This document shows positions 19,237-27,836 of a DNA stretch of 64,000 nt, one piece after another. Under the pieces are notes generated by a model that did no database searches, was not told the origin of the DNA, and saw nothing but the letters and a program-made list of their open reading frames with translations. Where the stretch lies: NCBI RefSeq assembly GCF_003352915.1, contig NZ_CP022314.1, positions 3,748,940 to 3,812,939 of the forward strand, written 5' to 3'. Positions within the stretch are counted from its first letter, which is position 1, and every line of letters starts with the position of its first letter. Source of the stretch: Arthrobacter sp. PM3 (GTDB lineage: Bacteria > Actinomycetota > Actinomycetes > Actinomycetales > Micrococcaceae). A program made the translations under genes and the position numbers.

Positions 19237-20898
19237 ATGACCGCTTCACCTGCCGCACCCCGTAACGTCACGCTGTACCGCAACGGTTCCGTCTACACTG
19301 CCGCCGATCCGTTTGCCACCGCCATGCTGGTCGACGGCGACACGGTCGCCTGGGTCGGGTCCGAGCAGGCCGCCACCTCCATCGCTGACGCGTCCATGAC
19401 GGTGATCGACCTGCAGGGCGCGCTGCTGGCCCCCGGCTTCGTCGATTCGCACGTCCACCTGACCGAAACCGGGATCGCCCTGGATTCGCTGCAGCTGGCG
19501 GGCGTGCGCTCGGCCGCTGAACTACTCGACGCCGTCGCTGCTTCCAGCGGACCGGCATCCGGTGCGGGAGGAACCGTGCTGGGGCACGGCTGGGACGAGA
19601 CCGCCTGGGCGGATCCCACCCTCCCGACGCGGGACGAAATCGATCGCGCAGCCGGCGGCCGCCCCGTCTACCTGTCCCGGGTGGATGCCCACTCGGCCCT
19701 GGTCTCGGGCTCCTTGGCGGCAAAAGCGGGATTGAAAGGCCTGGACGGCTACGGCACGGGCAGCCAGGTCAAACGCAGCGCGCACACCGCCGCCCGGCTC
19801 GCGGCCCGCCGGCTGCCGGCCGACATCCTGCGCGGCTACCAGCAGCGGGCCCTCGCCGAAGCGGCCGCCAACGGCTACGTTGCCCTCGCCGAAATGGCGG
19901 CGCCGCACATCGGCAGCGTCGAGGACCTGCAGCTCGCGGCGGCCTGGAACGACACCGGAACGGACGGCGCCAAAGTCCCGGAGGTCCTGCCGTACTGGGG
20001 TGAACTCGCCACCTCCACGGAGCATGCCCGGTCCCTCCTGGACGGACTCGGCGTCCCGGTGCTGGGCCTGGCCGGCGACCTCACCCTGGACGGATCCATC
20101 GGTTCACGCACCGCGTCCCTCCGCGCCGACTACACCGACGCGCCGGGGGAGCGCGGCAGCCTGTACATCTCAGTCGCCGACGCGGCCGCCCACCTTGCGG
20201 CGTGCTCGCTCCTGGGGATCCAGGCCGGCTTCCATGTGATCGGAGACGCCGGCCTGGACGCCGCCCTTGACGCGCTCGACCTCGCCGCGGCCGAGGTAGG
20301 GGAACAGCGCGTCCGGGCAGCCGGGCACCGCTTCGAGCACGTGGAACTGGCAGACCCCGACGCGATCAGCCGGCTGGCACGCTATTCCGTCACCGTCAGC
20401 GCCCAGCCCGTCTTCGACGCCCTGTGGGGCGGCGGCAGCAGCCTGTACCAGCAGCGCCTCGGCGACCGCCGCCAGGGCATGAACCCGTTCGCCAGCTTCT
20501 ACGCCGCCGGGGTGCCGATCTGCTTCGGCAGCGACAGCCCGGTCACGCCGCTGCGGCCGTGGTCGAGCGTGCGTGCCTGTCTGGAGCACACCAGTCCGGC
20601 CGAGCAGATCTCCGCCCGCGCCGCCTTCCTCGGCCACACCCGGGCCGGCTGGCGGGCAGCCCGCTACCGGAACCCCATAGCCGGCCAGCTCGTCCCCGGC
20701 GCGCCGGCCACCTTCGCGGTCTGGGAAGTCGAAGAGCTCATGGTCCAGGTGGCCGACGGCCGGGTGCAGTCCTGGAGCACAGACCCGCGGGCCCGCACAC
20801 CGCTGCTGCCCGCCCTGGACACCGGCACCGATCCGGTCTGCCTCCAGACCGTGCGGGACGGCCGGGAACTGTACACAAACGGTGCGCTCGGCGCCTGA
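19237..20898 (+). CDS. YtcJ-type amidohydrolase
   Basis: A 553-residue metal-dependent amidohydrolase of the YtcJ/imidazolonepropionase-like group. Metal-site motifs are DSHVHL (about 69-74), GFHVIGDAG, HRFEHVEL and CFGSDSP with the catalytic Asp. The substrate is unknown; relatives act on N-substituted amides or formamides. The AAGGAG ribosome binding site is about 11 nt before the ATG. It is followed by 440 nt without a confident gene. Confidence 0.87.
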   Translation: MTASPAAPRNVTLYRNGSVYTAADPFATAMLVDGDTVAWVGSEQAATSIADASMTVIDLQGALLAPGFVDSHVHLTETGIALDSLQLAGVRSAAELLDAVAASSGPASGAGGTVLGHGWDETAWADPTLPTRDEIDRAAGGRPVYLSRVDAHSALVSGSLAAKAGLKGLDGYGTGSQVKRSAHTAARLAARRLPADILRGYQQRALAEAAANGYVALAEMAAPHIGSVEDLQLAAAWNDTGTDGAKVPEVLPYWGELATSTEHARSLLDGLGVPVLGLAGDLTLDGSIGSRTASLRADYTDAPGERGSLYISVADAAAHLAACSLLGIQAGFHVIGDAGLDAALDALDLAAAEVGEQRVRAAGHRFEHVELADPDAISRLARYSVTVSAQPVFDALWGGGSSLYQQRLGDRRQGMNPFASFYAAGVPICFGSDSPVTPLRPWSSVRACLEHTSPAEQISARAAFLGHTRAGWRAARYRNPIAGQLVPGAPATFAVWEVEELMVQVADGRVQSWSTDPRARTPLLPALDTGTDPVCLQTVRDGRELYTNGALGA

Positions 20899-21339
20899 TC
20901 CCGCCGTCGTCGCCCCGCCCTCCGGGCCGAAAACCTTGCTGCCCGGAACCCTGCCTTGAACTGCGGCGATGAACAAAACGGCAGGTCACGGGTCGGTTGA
21001 CAGATCAGGGTGCCCCCGTAGCATTGAGGGTCAACGGAGTGTTGCTTACGGTGGGCGCTCCGGGAGTCCCCGGTTCATTCCAGGTTGCCGCACCCGCGGG
21101 AGCTTGCTTGGTCGTGGCCGCGGGCACCCCGAGGGGGCGGGTCTACTTCGCAGCAGAAAACTGTTCCGGTGCCGCAATTCGCGGTCTGCCGGAACTGGCC
21201 CGAAGCGGGTGGACCTGCCCGGGGGAGGTCATGAGGCCTTTCAATCGCGTGCGACTGCCTATAATGGGGAGTTGCGCCGGACATCGATGATGATTCTCTG
21301 CCGGCGCGCCGACCGCTCCCTTCAAGGAAAGGCCTCGCT
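20899..21339. other. 441-nt intergenic region with two candidate promoters
   Basis: No confident gene. TTGACA at 20997-21002 and TAGCAT at 21019-21024 (16-nt spacer) form one sigma-70-like promoter. A perfect TATAAT at 21260-21265 lies about 75 nt before the ppm1 start. A 97-codon open frame beginning with TTG at 20997 (ending at 21290) lies between, but its first codon is the -35 element and no family was recognised, so a transcribed leader or small RNA is as likely as a protein. Confidence 0.45.
21260..21265 (+). promoter_or_regulatory. Consensus -10 box upstream of ppm1
   Basis: TATAAT matches the consensus exactly, a rarity in this GC-rich window. No clear -35 is present (TTTCAA or CTTTCA at 21238-21244 would give a 15-16 nt spacer). 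Transcription would start near 21272, giving a leader of about 68 nt before the GTG at 21340. Confidence 0.6.
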
Positions 21340-22074
21340 GTGCGTGTCCTCACCATCATCCCCACCTATAACGAGCTGGAATCGTTGCCCAAGACCCTCG
21401 GCCGCCTGCGCACAGCCGTGCCGGCGTCGGACGTGCTTGTTGTCGACGACAACAGCCCTGACGGCACCGGGCAGCTGGCGGACCGCATGGCGGCCGAAGA
21501 CAGCCAGGTCCACGTCCTGCACCGCGCCGGCAAGGCCGGTCTCGGTGCAGCATACATCGCCGGCTTCAAGTGGGGCCTGGAGGCCGGTTACGACATCCTT
21601 GTGGAGATGGACGCCGACGGCTCGCACCAGCCCGAGCAGCTGCCGCAGCTGATCGAGGCCGTGGAGCAGGGCGCGGATCTGGCCATGGGGTCGCGCTGGG
21701 TTCCCGGCGGCCGCGTGGTCAACTGGCCCCTGTACCGGCAGGCGATCAGCCGGGTCGGCAGCACCTACGCCCGGATCATGCTCGGCGTGAAGATCAAGGA
21801 CGTCACCGGCGGGTTCCGCGCGTTCCGCCGGACCACCCTGGAAAAGCTGAACCTCGATGCCGTGGACTCGGTCGGCTACGGCTTCCAGGTGGACCTGGCC
21901 TGGCGGGTGGCCAAGCTCGGCCTGACGATCGTGGAGCGTCCCATCACGTTCGTGGAGCGTGAGCTTGGCGCATCGAAGATGAGCGGCAACATCGTGGTTG
22001 AAGCCATGATCAACGTCACCAAGTGGGGCCTGACCGCGCGCTGGAACAAGCTGCGCGGCAAGCAGGACGCCTAG
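21340..22074 (+). CDS. ppm1: Polyprenol monophosphomannose synthase
   Basis: A 244-residue GT2 glycosyltransferase that moves mannose from GDP-mannose to polyprenyl phosphate, the mannose donor for lipoglycans and protein O-mannosylation. The nucleotide-binding VVDDNSPDGT (Asp36-Asp37) and the DAD motif (91-93) are intact. It is the catalytic domain only; the transmembrane or Lnt-like fusion seen in some actinobacteria is missing. The GTG start has an AAGGAAAGG ribosome binding site. Two terminators follow. Confidence 0.92.
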   Translation: MRVLTIIPTYNELESLPKTLGRLRTAVPASDVLVVDDNSPDGTGQLADRMAAEDSQVHVLHRAGKAGLGAAYIAGFKWGLEAGYDILVEMDADGSHQPEQLPQLIEAVEQGADLAMGSRWVPGGRVVNWPLYRQAISRVGSTYARIMLGVKIKDVTGGFRAFRRTTLEKLNLDAVDSVGYGFQVDLAWRVAKLGLTIVERPITFVERELGASKMSGNIVVEAMINVTKWGLTARWNKLRGKQDA

Positions 22075-22120
22075 GGCACGGTCATCCGGGGCCCGGACGG
22101 CTCAGCCGAATGACGGCAGA

Positions 22121-22156
22121 AGCGAGGGACTCCACCATCTGGTGGGGTCCCTCGCT
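22121..22156 (+). terminator. Terminator after ppm1
   Basis: 17-bp perfect arms (22121-22137 and 22140-22156, AGCGAGGGACTCCACCA and complement) with only TC between, so the apical pairs must open. No long T-run follows. Confidence 0.7.
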
Positions 22157-22196
22157 CCGTCCAGCTCCTGTGCGCGGCGTGTGGCGCCGGCACAGA

Positions 22197-22239
22197 AAAG
22201 GCCGGGCCCGCATCCGTGGATGATGCGGGCCCGGCCTTT
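22197..22239 (-). terminator. Bidirectional terminator for rbpA and ppm1
   Basis: 18-bp perfect arms (22197-22214 and 22222-22239) with a 7-nt loop. A-rich and T-rich ends (AAAA/TTT) flank the stem, so it can stop transcription from both sides. It is 22 nt past the rbpA stop. Confidence 0.85.
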
Positions 22240-22261
22240 GTGCAGGGGGTGCGTCGGACGG

Positions 22262-22609
22262 CTAGGCCGAACGCCGTTCGCCCCGGCGTTCGCGCAGAAT
22301 CGTCAGGCGGTCCTCGAGGATCTGCTCAAGCTCGGGAAGAGTGCGACGCTCCAGCAGCATGTCCCAGTGCGTGCGCACTGCCTTCTCGTTGCTGTTGACG
22401 GGGCGTTCTCCGTCCACCAGCAAGGCCTCTTTGCCAGTCTTCGAAACCCAGACCGGGGGGATTTCTGCTTCCGAGGAGAACGTCACGAACACCTGCTCGC
22501 CGTCCTCGCAACGGTATTCAACCCGCTGGCGCGGAGCCGGTTCGACGCCGGATTCGGTCTCCATGCTCTGTGCGCCAAGGCGCATACCCCGCAGGCTGCG
22601 ATCGCTCAT
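22262..22609 (-). CDS. rbpA: RNA polymerase-binding protein RbpA
   Basis: A 115-residue actinobacterial transcription factor that binds the primary sigma factor and stabilises open promoter complexes. The central zinc-ribbon-like core (VEYRCEDGEQVFVTFS) keeps one Cys, the basic linker follows, and the C-terminal helical domain (RTHWDMLLERRTLPELEQIL) binds sigma. GGGAGAGAAG precedes the ATG. The candidate promoter lies about 220 nt upstream, implying a long leader. Confidence 0.94.
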   Translation of the reverse strand: MSDRSLRGMRLGAQSMETESGVEPAPRQRVEYRCEDGEQVFVTFSSEAEIPPVWVSKTGKEALLVDGERPVNSNEKAVRTHWDMLLERRTLPELEQILEDRLTILRERRGERRSA

Positions 22610-23034
22610 CTTCTCTCCCTCTATTCGGTTCGCAGGGTCTAGCCCTGCGTTATCCGGGGACCGTCAGGCGCCGGACTTCTGGTTGCACCGCGCTGCCCGG
22701 AACTGCCCGTTCAGGCAGGCCGCGTGACAGTCACCAGTGGTCAAAAACTGCTTGGAACGTCACTGGAATCAACGCTGTGCGAAGTGTTTTTGTTCCGGAC
22801 GGCCGAACCGGCCGGACAAATATTCAAGTATACGGCAGTGGTACATATGCGGTAAAGCGAGTAGCCGGGCTGCCCGGACTGCGTAACCGGTACCGTGGGT
22901 TCCCGGACCGCCCCGGCGCCAGAGTTGAGCCGTCCGGGGCGGCTTTGCGGCGCCGGGCCGGAGAAAACGAACCTGCAAGGGGTGTTTTCGTGTCAGAGTG
23001 CCCCCGGTCGGATCGACCTCCCGGGCCAGTCCTC
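22610..23034. other. 425-nt intergenic region upstream of rbpA
   Basis: It holds the probable rbpA promoter and a leader of about 210 nt on the minus strand. A GC-rich stem (CCGCCCCGG at 22908-22916 pairing with 22934-22942) may end the SPFH transcript. A 69-codon minus-strand frame (22769-22978) has no recognisable family and overlaps the promoter, so I do not call it a gene. Confidence 0.5.
22827..22856 (-). promoter_or_regulatory. Candidate rbpA promoter
   Basis: On the minus strand, TTTACC (22851-22856) and TATACT (22827-22832) are separated by 18 nt. The start site would be near 22820. I saw no GGAAT/GTT SigR-type pair, which drives rbpA in Streptomyces. Confidence 0.5.
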
Positions 23035-23994
23035 CTAAACCGCGCCTCCTAGGCGGTCAGCGCCATCCGGGTTTGGCCGCGGCGCAGCGCCCGGCGCCGG
23101 CGACGGTGCCGCTTCCGCGTGCGTGCCGGCCCCGAGGACACCGCCGATTCCCTTGAGGGCCTCGCCGACCTCGCTGGGAATGATCCACAGCTTGTTGGAG
23201 GTCCCTTCGGCGATCTTCGGCAGGGTCTGGAGGTACTGGTACGCCAGCAGCTTCGGATCCGGGTTGCCCTTGTGGATCGCGTCGAAGACCTTTTGGATGG
23301 CTTGCGCCTCGCCGTCGGCCCTCAGAATGGCGGCCTTCGCGTCACCCTCGGCCTTCAGGATGGAGGACTGGCGCTGGCCTTCGGCGGTCAGGATGGCGGA
23401 CTGCTTGGTGCCCTCGGCGGTCAGAATGGCCGCACGGCGGTCCCGCTCGGCGCGCATCTGCTTCTCCATGGAATCCTGGATCGAGTGGGGCGGGTCGATC
23501 GCCTTAAGCTCCACCCGGGACACGCGGATGCCCCACCGTCCCGTCGCTTCGTCGAGGACGCCGCGGAGCTGGCCGTTGATCTGGTCGCGCGAGGTCAGCG
23601 CTTCTTCGAGGTTGAGTCCGCCGACGACGTTGCGGAGCGTCGTGGTGGTGAGCTGCTCCACGGCCTGGATGTAGTTTGCGATCTCGTAGGTGGCGGCGCG
23701 GGCATCGGTGACCTGGAAATAGACCACCGTGTCAATGGAGACCACCAGGTTGTCCTCGGTGATGACCGGCTGCGGCGGGAACGACACCACCTGCTCGCGC
23801 AGGTCCAGCAGCGGCAGAAGCCTGTCCACGAAGGGAATGAGCAGGGTGAGGCCGGGGTTCAGGGTGCGTTGGTATTTGCCCAGACGTTCAACGACGCCGG
23901 CCCGGGCCTGCGGGATGATCCGGACAGACCGGACCAGCACAATAATTACGAACGCAATCAGTACCAGCAGCACAATTGCGATTGCGATATCCAT
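23035..23994 (-). CDS. SPFH/band-7 domain protein (stomatin-like)
   Basis: A 319-residue membrane-anchored scaffold of the stomatin/prohibitin type. Residues 1-22 are a hydrophobic anchor, and the SPFH domain runs from about 25 to 190 (GVVERLGKYQRTLNPGLTLL is typical). A helical segment with the tandem repeats ILTAEGTKQSAILTAEG follows, then a Pro/Ala-rich tail. It lies 96 nt downstream of an NfeD gene on the same strand; NfeD-stomatin pairs form oligomeric membrane assemblies in other bacteria. Confidence 0.9.
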   Translation of the reverse strand: MDIAIAIVLLVLIAFVIIVLVRSVRIIPQARAGVVERLGKYQRTLNPGLTLLIPFVDRLLPLLDLREQVVSFPPQPVITEDNLVVSIDTVVYFQVTDARAATYEIANYIQAVEQLTTTTLRNVVGGLNLEEALTSRDQINGQLRGVLDEATGRWGIRVSRVELKAIDPPHSIQDSMEKQMRAERDRRAAILTAEGTKQSAILTAEGQRQSSILKAEGDAKAAILRADGEAQAIQKVFDAIHKGNPDPKLLAYQYLQTLPKIAEGTSNKLWIIPSEVGEALKGIGGVLGAGTHAEAAPSPAPGAAPRPNPDGADRLGGAV

Positions 23995-24090
23995 ACATCA
24001 CCTATTCCCCAGTTGTTTGATTGTGGTCTCGTTCTGGCAGCTTCGCGGCGGTGCGGCCTGCCGGCCTGCACGGGCAGGAAATCCTACGGC

Positions 24091-24552
24091 TTACTGGATG
24101 GCCGATTCCGGCTGCGCGGCCACGATCGCCGTGGCGCCCTCGATGGCGCTGACCACAGCCTGCTGGCCGGGCGCGAGCACCCCCGATTCGGACCGGGCGC
24201 TCCAGACGTCCCCGCCAATCTTGACGAGGCCGCCGCTTTCGCTCACTGCCTCCATGACCAGGGCGGATTCACCGATGAGCCGTTCGATGTTGGTGCGCTG
24301 GTCCGCCGGGCCCTTGTGCAGGTGTTTGAGGGCCACGGGGCGGACGAAGCCGATCATGAGCAGCGACACGACGCAGAAGGCGATGATCTGCAGCCACAGA
24401 TCCGCGCCGGCGAAGTCGGCGATGAGTCCGGCGAGGGCGCCGCCGCCGAGCATGATGAAGAACAGGTCCAGCGTGAGCATCTCGACCACGGCAAACAGCA
24501 GGAACAGGGTGAGCCACAGCGCCCACCAGTTCTCGGCCAGCCATTCGGACAT
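24091..24552 (-). CDS. NfeD family membrane protein
   Basis: A 153-residue protein with two to three N-terminal transmembrane helices (about 8-75), a short linker and a C-terminal OB-fold (about 95-150, GESALVMEAVSESGGLVKIGGDVWSA). It is the short, protease-less NfeD form that partners SPFH proteins, and the partner gene follows directly. AAGGGGG lies 5 nt before the ATG. Confidence 0.88.
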   Translation of the reverse strand: MSEWLAENWWALWLTLFLLFAVVEMLTLDLFFIMLGGGALAGLIADFAGADLWLQIIAFCVVSLLMIGFVRPVALKHLHKGPADQRTNIERLIGESALVMEAVSESGGLVKIGGDVWSARSESGVLAPGQQAVVSAIEGATAIVAAQPESAIQ

Positions 24553-24741
24553 CGTTTCCCCCTTGAGTTCCGGGAGCCGACGGCGCAGCTCCCCAGTAAC
24601 TGTCTTTCCATCCTAAGCGGATGGGCGGGGAGTGGTACCGGGCGCCGGGAATTGGTGGACAACGTGGCCAAGTCGTTACGCGCCGGGGCGGTTTGCGCGG
24701 CCCGCGGCGGTCGGGAATGCAGTCCGGCGCGGGCTGACGAC

Positions 24742-25653
24742 TCAGTGGATCGGTGTGAAGGCGCTGATCCTGAAGCGCGCGGAGACGGGCGTCCGCGGCG
24801 GCAGCCCCGCTTCGAGAGCGGCCAGCGCGGCGAGGTCCAGGTGGTGCCCGGCCGGCCCCATGAGGGCAAGGTTGGCGACGTCGCGCGGGCTCAGTGACAG
24901 CTCCACGTCCAGGTCGCTTGCCGCGACCGGCGTGAAGTGTTGCTGCAAGGAGGCCGCGAGCCGCTCGTCCTTCGCGGGCTCGATCCCGAGCATGCCGGCC
25001 CGGCGGGCGATCTCCGCGAGGTGCCCGGGCCGTGGCGTGACCACCACCAGGCGGCCACCGGTGCGCAGGACCCTGGCGAACTCTGTTGCGTTGCGGGGCG
25101 CGAAGACCACCGTGACGACGTCCACCGCGCTGTCCGGCACCGGCAGCGGCTGCCAGACATCCCCGACGACGTTCAGGGCCTCCGGGTTCATCCTGGCGGC
25201 CCGGCGCAGGGCGAACTTGGAGATGTCCAGGCCGAGCGCCGCCACCGGCGCACGGTCCCGGGAAACGGATTGTTCTGGGCCGGGGTTCCGGGCTGCCCGG
25301 TCCCGGGCAGCCCAATCCAGCAGGGTCCGGAGGTAATGGCCAGTACCTGTGCCGGCGTCGAGCACCGCTGGCCGGGCGGCCGGGGTCAGAGCCGGCGCGG
25401 CCAGGCCGGCCACAGCTTCGGCGAGGGGGCGGTAGTGCCCGGCGGACAGGAAATCGAAGCGCGCGGCGACCATGTCTGCTGAATCCGCCTCGAACACTGT
25501 CCCTTTGCCCACCAGGAAGTTGAAGTAGCCCTGCTTGGCCGCATCGAAGCTGTGGCCCGTGCCGCACACGAGGTTCCTTGTGCCGCCGTCGCCGTACCGG
25601 AGGTTGCCCCGGCACACCGGGCACAGCAGGGGAAAGGCGGGAACGGGAGGCAT
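24742..25653 (-). CDS. RlmA-type 23S rRNA (guanine-N1) methyltransferase
   Basis: A 303-residue zinc-binding SAM methyltransferase of the RlmA family, which methylates N1 of a guanine in 23S rRNA helix 35 (G745 or G748) and in some hosts gives macrolide or tylosin resistance. The zinc ligands are Cys11, Cys14, Cys30 and His34. GHSFDAAKQGYFNFL is a family signature, and the SAM site is LDAGTGTGHYL. The ATG has a -10 box 6 nt upstream. Whether it is RlmA-I or RlmA-II type cannot be decided by eye. Confidence 0.88.
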   Translation of the reverse strand: MPPVPAFPLLCPVCRGNLRYGDGGTRNLVCGTGHSFDAAKQGYFNFLVGKGTVFEADSADMVAARFDFLSAGHYRPLAEAVAGLAAPALTPAARPAVLDAGTGTGHYLRTLLDWAARDRAARNPGPEQSVSRDRAPVAALGLDISKFALRRAARMNPEALNVVGDVWQPLPVPDSAVDVVTVVFAPRNATEFARVLRTGGRLVVVTPRPGHLAEIARRAGMLGIEPAKDERLAASLQQHFTPVAASDLDVELSLSPRDVANLALMGPAGHHLDLAALAALEAGLPPRTPVSARFRISAFTPIH

Positions 25654-25659
25654 ACCTTC

Positions 25660-25665
25660 ATCCTA
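25660..25665 (-). promoter_or_regulatory. -10 box of leaderless rRNA methyltransferase gene
   Basis: TAGGAT on the minus strand ends 6 nt before the ATG at 25653. It is divergent from the S9 peptidase promoter about 100 nt away. Confidence 0.5.
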
Positions 25666-25762
25666 GACGCGGATCCAGAGGCGCTCTGGAGACCCGGAGC
25701 CGCCCGCCCGCCGCGGCGCACCGTGACCGCGTGAGGTATTTCACAGCCGGGGCGGCACGGGC

Positions 25763-25768
25763 TAGGCT
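25763..25768 (+). promoter_or_regulatory. -10 box of leaderless S9 peptidase gene
   Basis: TAGGCT ends 7 nt before the GTG at 25776, with no ribosome binding site between. Confidence 0.55.
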
Positions 25769-25775
25769 CGCACAC

Positions 25776-27836
25776 GTGAAATCCGAACATCTCCCGCTGC
25801 TCAATTCCGTTTCCGTCCCCGCCGTGCACCCGGACGGCACCCGCGCCGTCGTGTCCGTGACCCGACCGGACTTCGACGCCGACTCCTACGTGGGCCAGTT
25901 GTGGAGCATTCCCCTTGACCCGCACGGGCCGGACCAGCGGCCGCGCCGCCTCACCCGCGGTTTCCGCGATACGGCGCCGGAGTTTTCGCCGGACGGCCGC
26001 ACACTGGCCTTCCTGCGGTCGGCCGCCGGCGGAAAGCCCCAGCTCCACGTCGTGGAGGCCGACGGCGGCGAACCGCAGCCGCTCACGGCAGCGCCGCTGG
26101 GGGTCGGCTCCTTTGCCTGGTCGCCGGATTCGGCGCGCATCGTCTTCACGTCCCGGACCCCGGCGGAGGGCCGCTACGGCAGCATCGACGGCGTCGGTGC
26201 CGGCAGCGAGGACGCCCGCCTGATCACCGATTTCCAGTACCGGATGAACGGACTGGGCTACACCGCCGACAAGCCCCTGCAGCTGTTCGTCCTCGAGGTC
26301 CCCGCACTGGACGCCGAGCCGAAGGTCGCCCCCGCCGGGCGCGCCGCGAAAGCCCTCGGCGCTGCCGCCGATCCCAAAGGCACCGCCGCCGCCATGCTCC
26401 CGGCCGCCACACAGCTCACCAGCGGGCCGGCCGACCACGACGGCGCCAGCTTCAGCGGTGACGGCGGCACCATCTATTTCACCGCTGCCCTGCACGAAGG
26501 CCGCGACGCCGACCTCGTCAGCGGGATCTATGCGGTCCCGGCCGCCGGCGGAGATCCGCAGCCCGTCACGCCGGCGAATGCCGGTCGGCAAAGCGTCACG
26601 GCCGTGCGCCAGTCCGCCGACGGGCAGTGGCTGTTCTTCCTTGCCCAGCAGCTGGGGCCGTCAGGCAAGGACTTCGTGGCCCGGAACACCGCCCTGTTTG
26701 CCATGCCGGCCGCCGGCGGGACCGCGACGGCGCTCAGCGACGCCGAGACCATGGACCTCTCTGCCAGCAGCCGGATCCAGCTGCGCGGCGCCGCGGCCGC
26801 CCTGGTGCTCAACAATGCGCGCGGAACGGTGGAGCTTCACGAGTTCGGCGCGGACGGCAGCCACACCGTGCTCCTGGACGGCAACCGCGTGGTGACCGGC
26901 GCCGCCGCCGGCGGCGGCGCGCTCGTGGTCAGTTTCAGCGACCCCTCGACCGCCGGTGATGTCGCTGTCGTGGACGCCGGACAGCCCAGGCGTCTGACTG
27001 ACTTCTCCGAACCGCTGCGCCGCCTGGCCGGGATCATCGAGCCGCAGGAGCTGACGCTGCCGTCTTCCGACGGCTACCCGGTCCATGGCTGGCTTGTGAA
27101 GCCGGAGGGTCCCGGGCCGCACCCGGTCCTGCTGAACATCCACGGCGGCCCGTTTGCCCAGTTCAGCGTGGCATTGTTCGACGAAGCCCAGGTCTACGCC
27201 GGGGCCGGCTACGCCGTGCTCATGTGTAATCCGCGGGGTTCGGCCGGCTACGGCCAGGCGCACGGACGGTCGATCAAGGAGCGGATGGGCAGCGTGGACA
27301 TGCAGGACGTCCTGGCATTCCTGGACGGGGCCGTGGAGAAATTCGAGGACCTGGACGCCGGGAACGTCGGCATCATGGGCGGTTCCTACGGCGGCTACCT
27401 CACCGCCTGGACCATCAGCCATGACCACCGGTTCCGGGCCGCCATCGTTGAACGCGGTTTCCTGGATCCGGTCAGCTTCATCGGGTCCTCGGATATCGGC
27501 TGGTTCTTCGGTGGCGAATACACGGGCCGGTCGGCGGAGCAGATGGCGGCCCAGAGTCCCATGGCCCGCGTGGACCAGGTCCGGACGCCCTCGCTGGTGA
27601 TCCACAGCGAGGATGACCTCCGGTGCCCCGTGGAGCAGGGCCAGCGGTACTTCACCGCCCTCAAACAGTCCGGGGTCGAGACCGGGTTCCTGGTCTTCCC
27701 GGGGGAGAACCACGAACTCTCGCGCTCCGGCACCCCGCATCACCGCAGGCAGCGGTTCGACGAGATCCTCCGGTGGTGGGCGCGTTACCTGCCCTCAGCC
27801 GGGAATCCGGCGCCGCAGTCCCAGCAGCAGGCCTAA
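25776..27836 (+). CDS. S9 family prolyl oligopeptidase
   Basis: A 686-residue serine peptidase with an N-terminal beta-propeller (about 1-400) and a C-terminal alpha/beta hydrolase domain. The catalytic Ser is in GGSYGGYL (near residue 532), the Asp in HSEDDLRCP, and the His in GENHELSRSG. The oxyanion region HGGPFAQF is present. No signal peptide, so it is probably cytoplasmic and acts on oligopeptides. I chose the GTG at 25776 from its -10 box and because homology begins there. Its stop overlaps the stop of the convergent deformylase gene by 4 nt. Confidence 0.9.
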   Translation: MKSEHLPLLNSVSVPAVHPDGTRAVVSVTRPDFDADSYVGQLWSIPLDPHGPDQRPRRLTRGFRDTAPEFSPDGRTLAFLRSAAGGKPQLHVVEADGGEPQPLTAAPLGVGSFAWSPDSARIVFTSRTPAEGRYGSIDGVGAGSEDARLITDFQYRMNGLGYTADKPLQLFVLEVPALDAEPKVAPAGRAAKALGAAADPKGTAAAMLPAATQLTSGPADHDGASFSGDGGTIYFTAALHEGRDADLVSGIYAVPAAGGDPQPVTPANAGRQSVTAVRQSADGQWLFFLAQQLGPSGKDFVARNTALFAMPAAGGTATALSDAETMDLSASSRIQLRGAAAALVLNNARGTVELHEFGADGSHTVLLDGNRVVTGAAAGGGALVVSFSDPSTAGDVAVVDAGQPRRLTDFSEPLRRLAGIIEPQELTLPSSDGYPVHGWLVKPEGPGPHPVLLNIHGGPFAQFSVALFDEAQVYAGAGYAVLMCNPRGSAGYGQAHGRSIKERMGSVDMQDVLAFLDGAVEKFEDLDAGNVGIMGGSYGGYLTAWTISHDHRFRAAIVERGFLDPVSFIGSSDIGWFFGGEYTGRSAEQMAAQSPMARVDQVRTPSLVIHSEDDLRCPVEQGQRYFTALKQSGVETGFLVFPGENHELSRSGTPHHRRQRFDEILRWWARYLPSAGNPAPQSQQQA

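Noticed and set aside
22769..22978. A 69-codon minus-strand frame upstream of rbpA
   Set aside because: It contains the likely rbpA promoter, and no start signal or family is visible.
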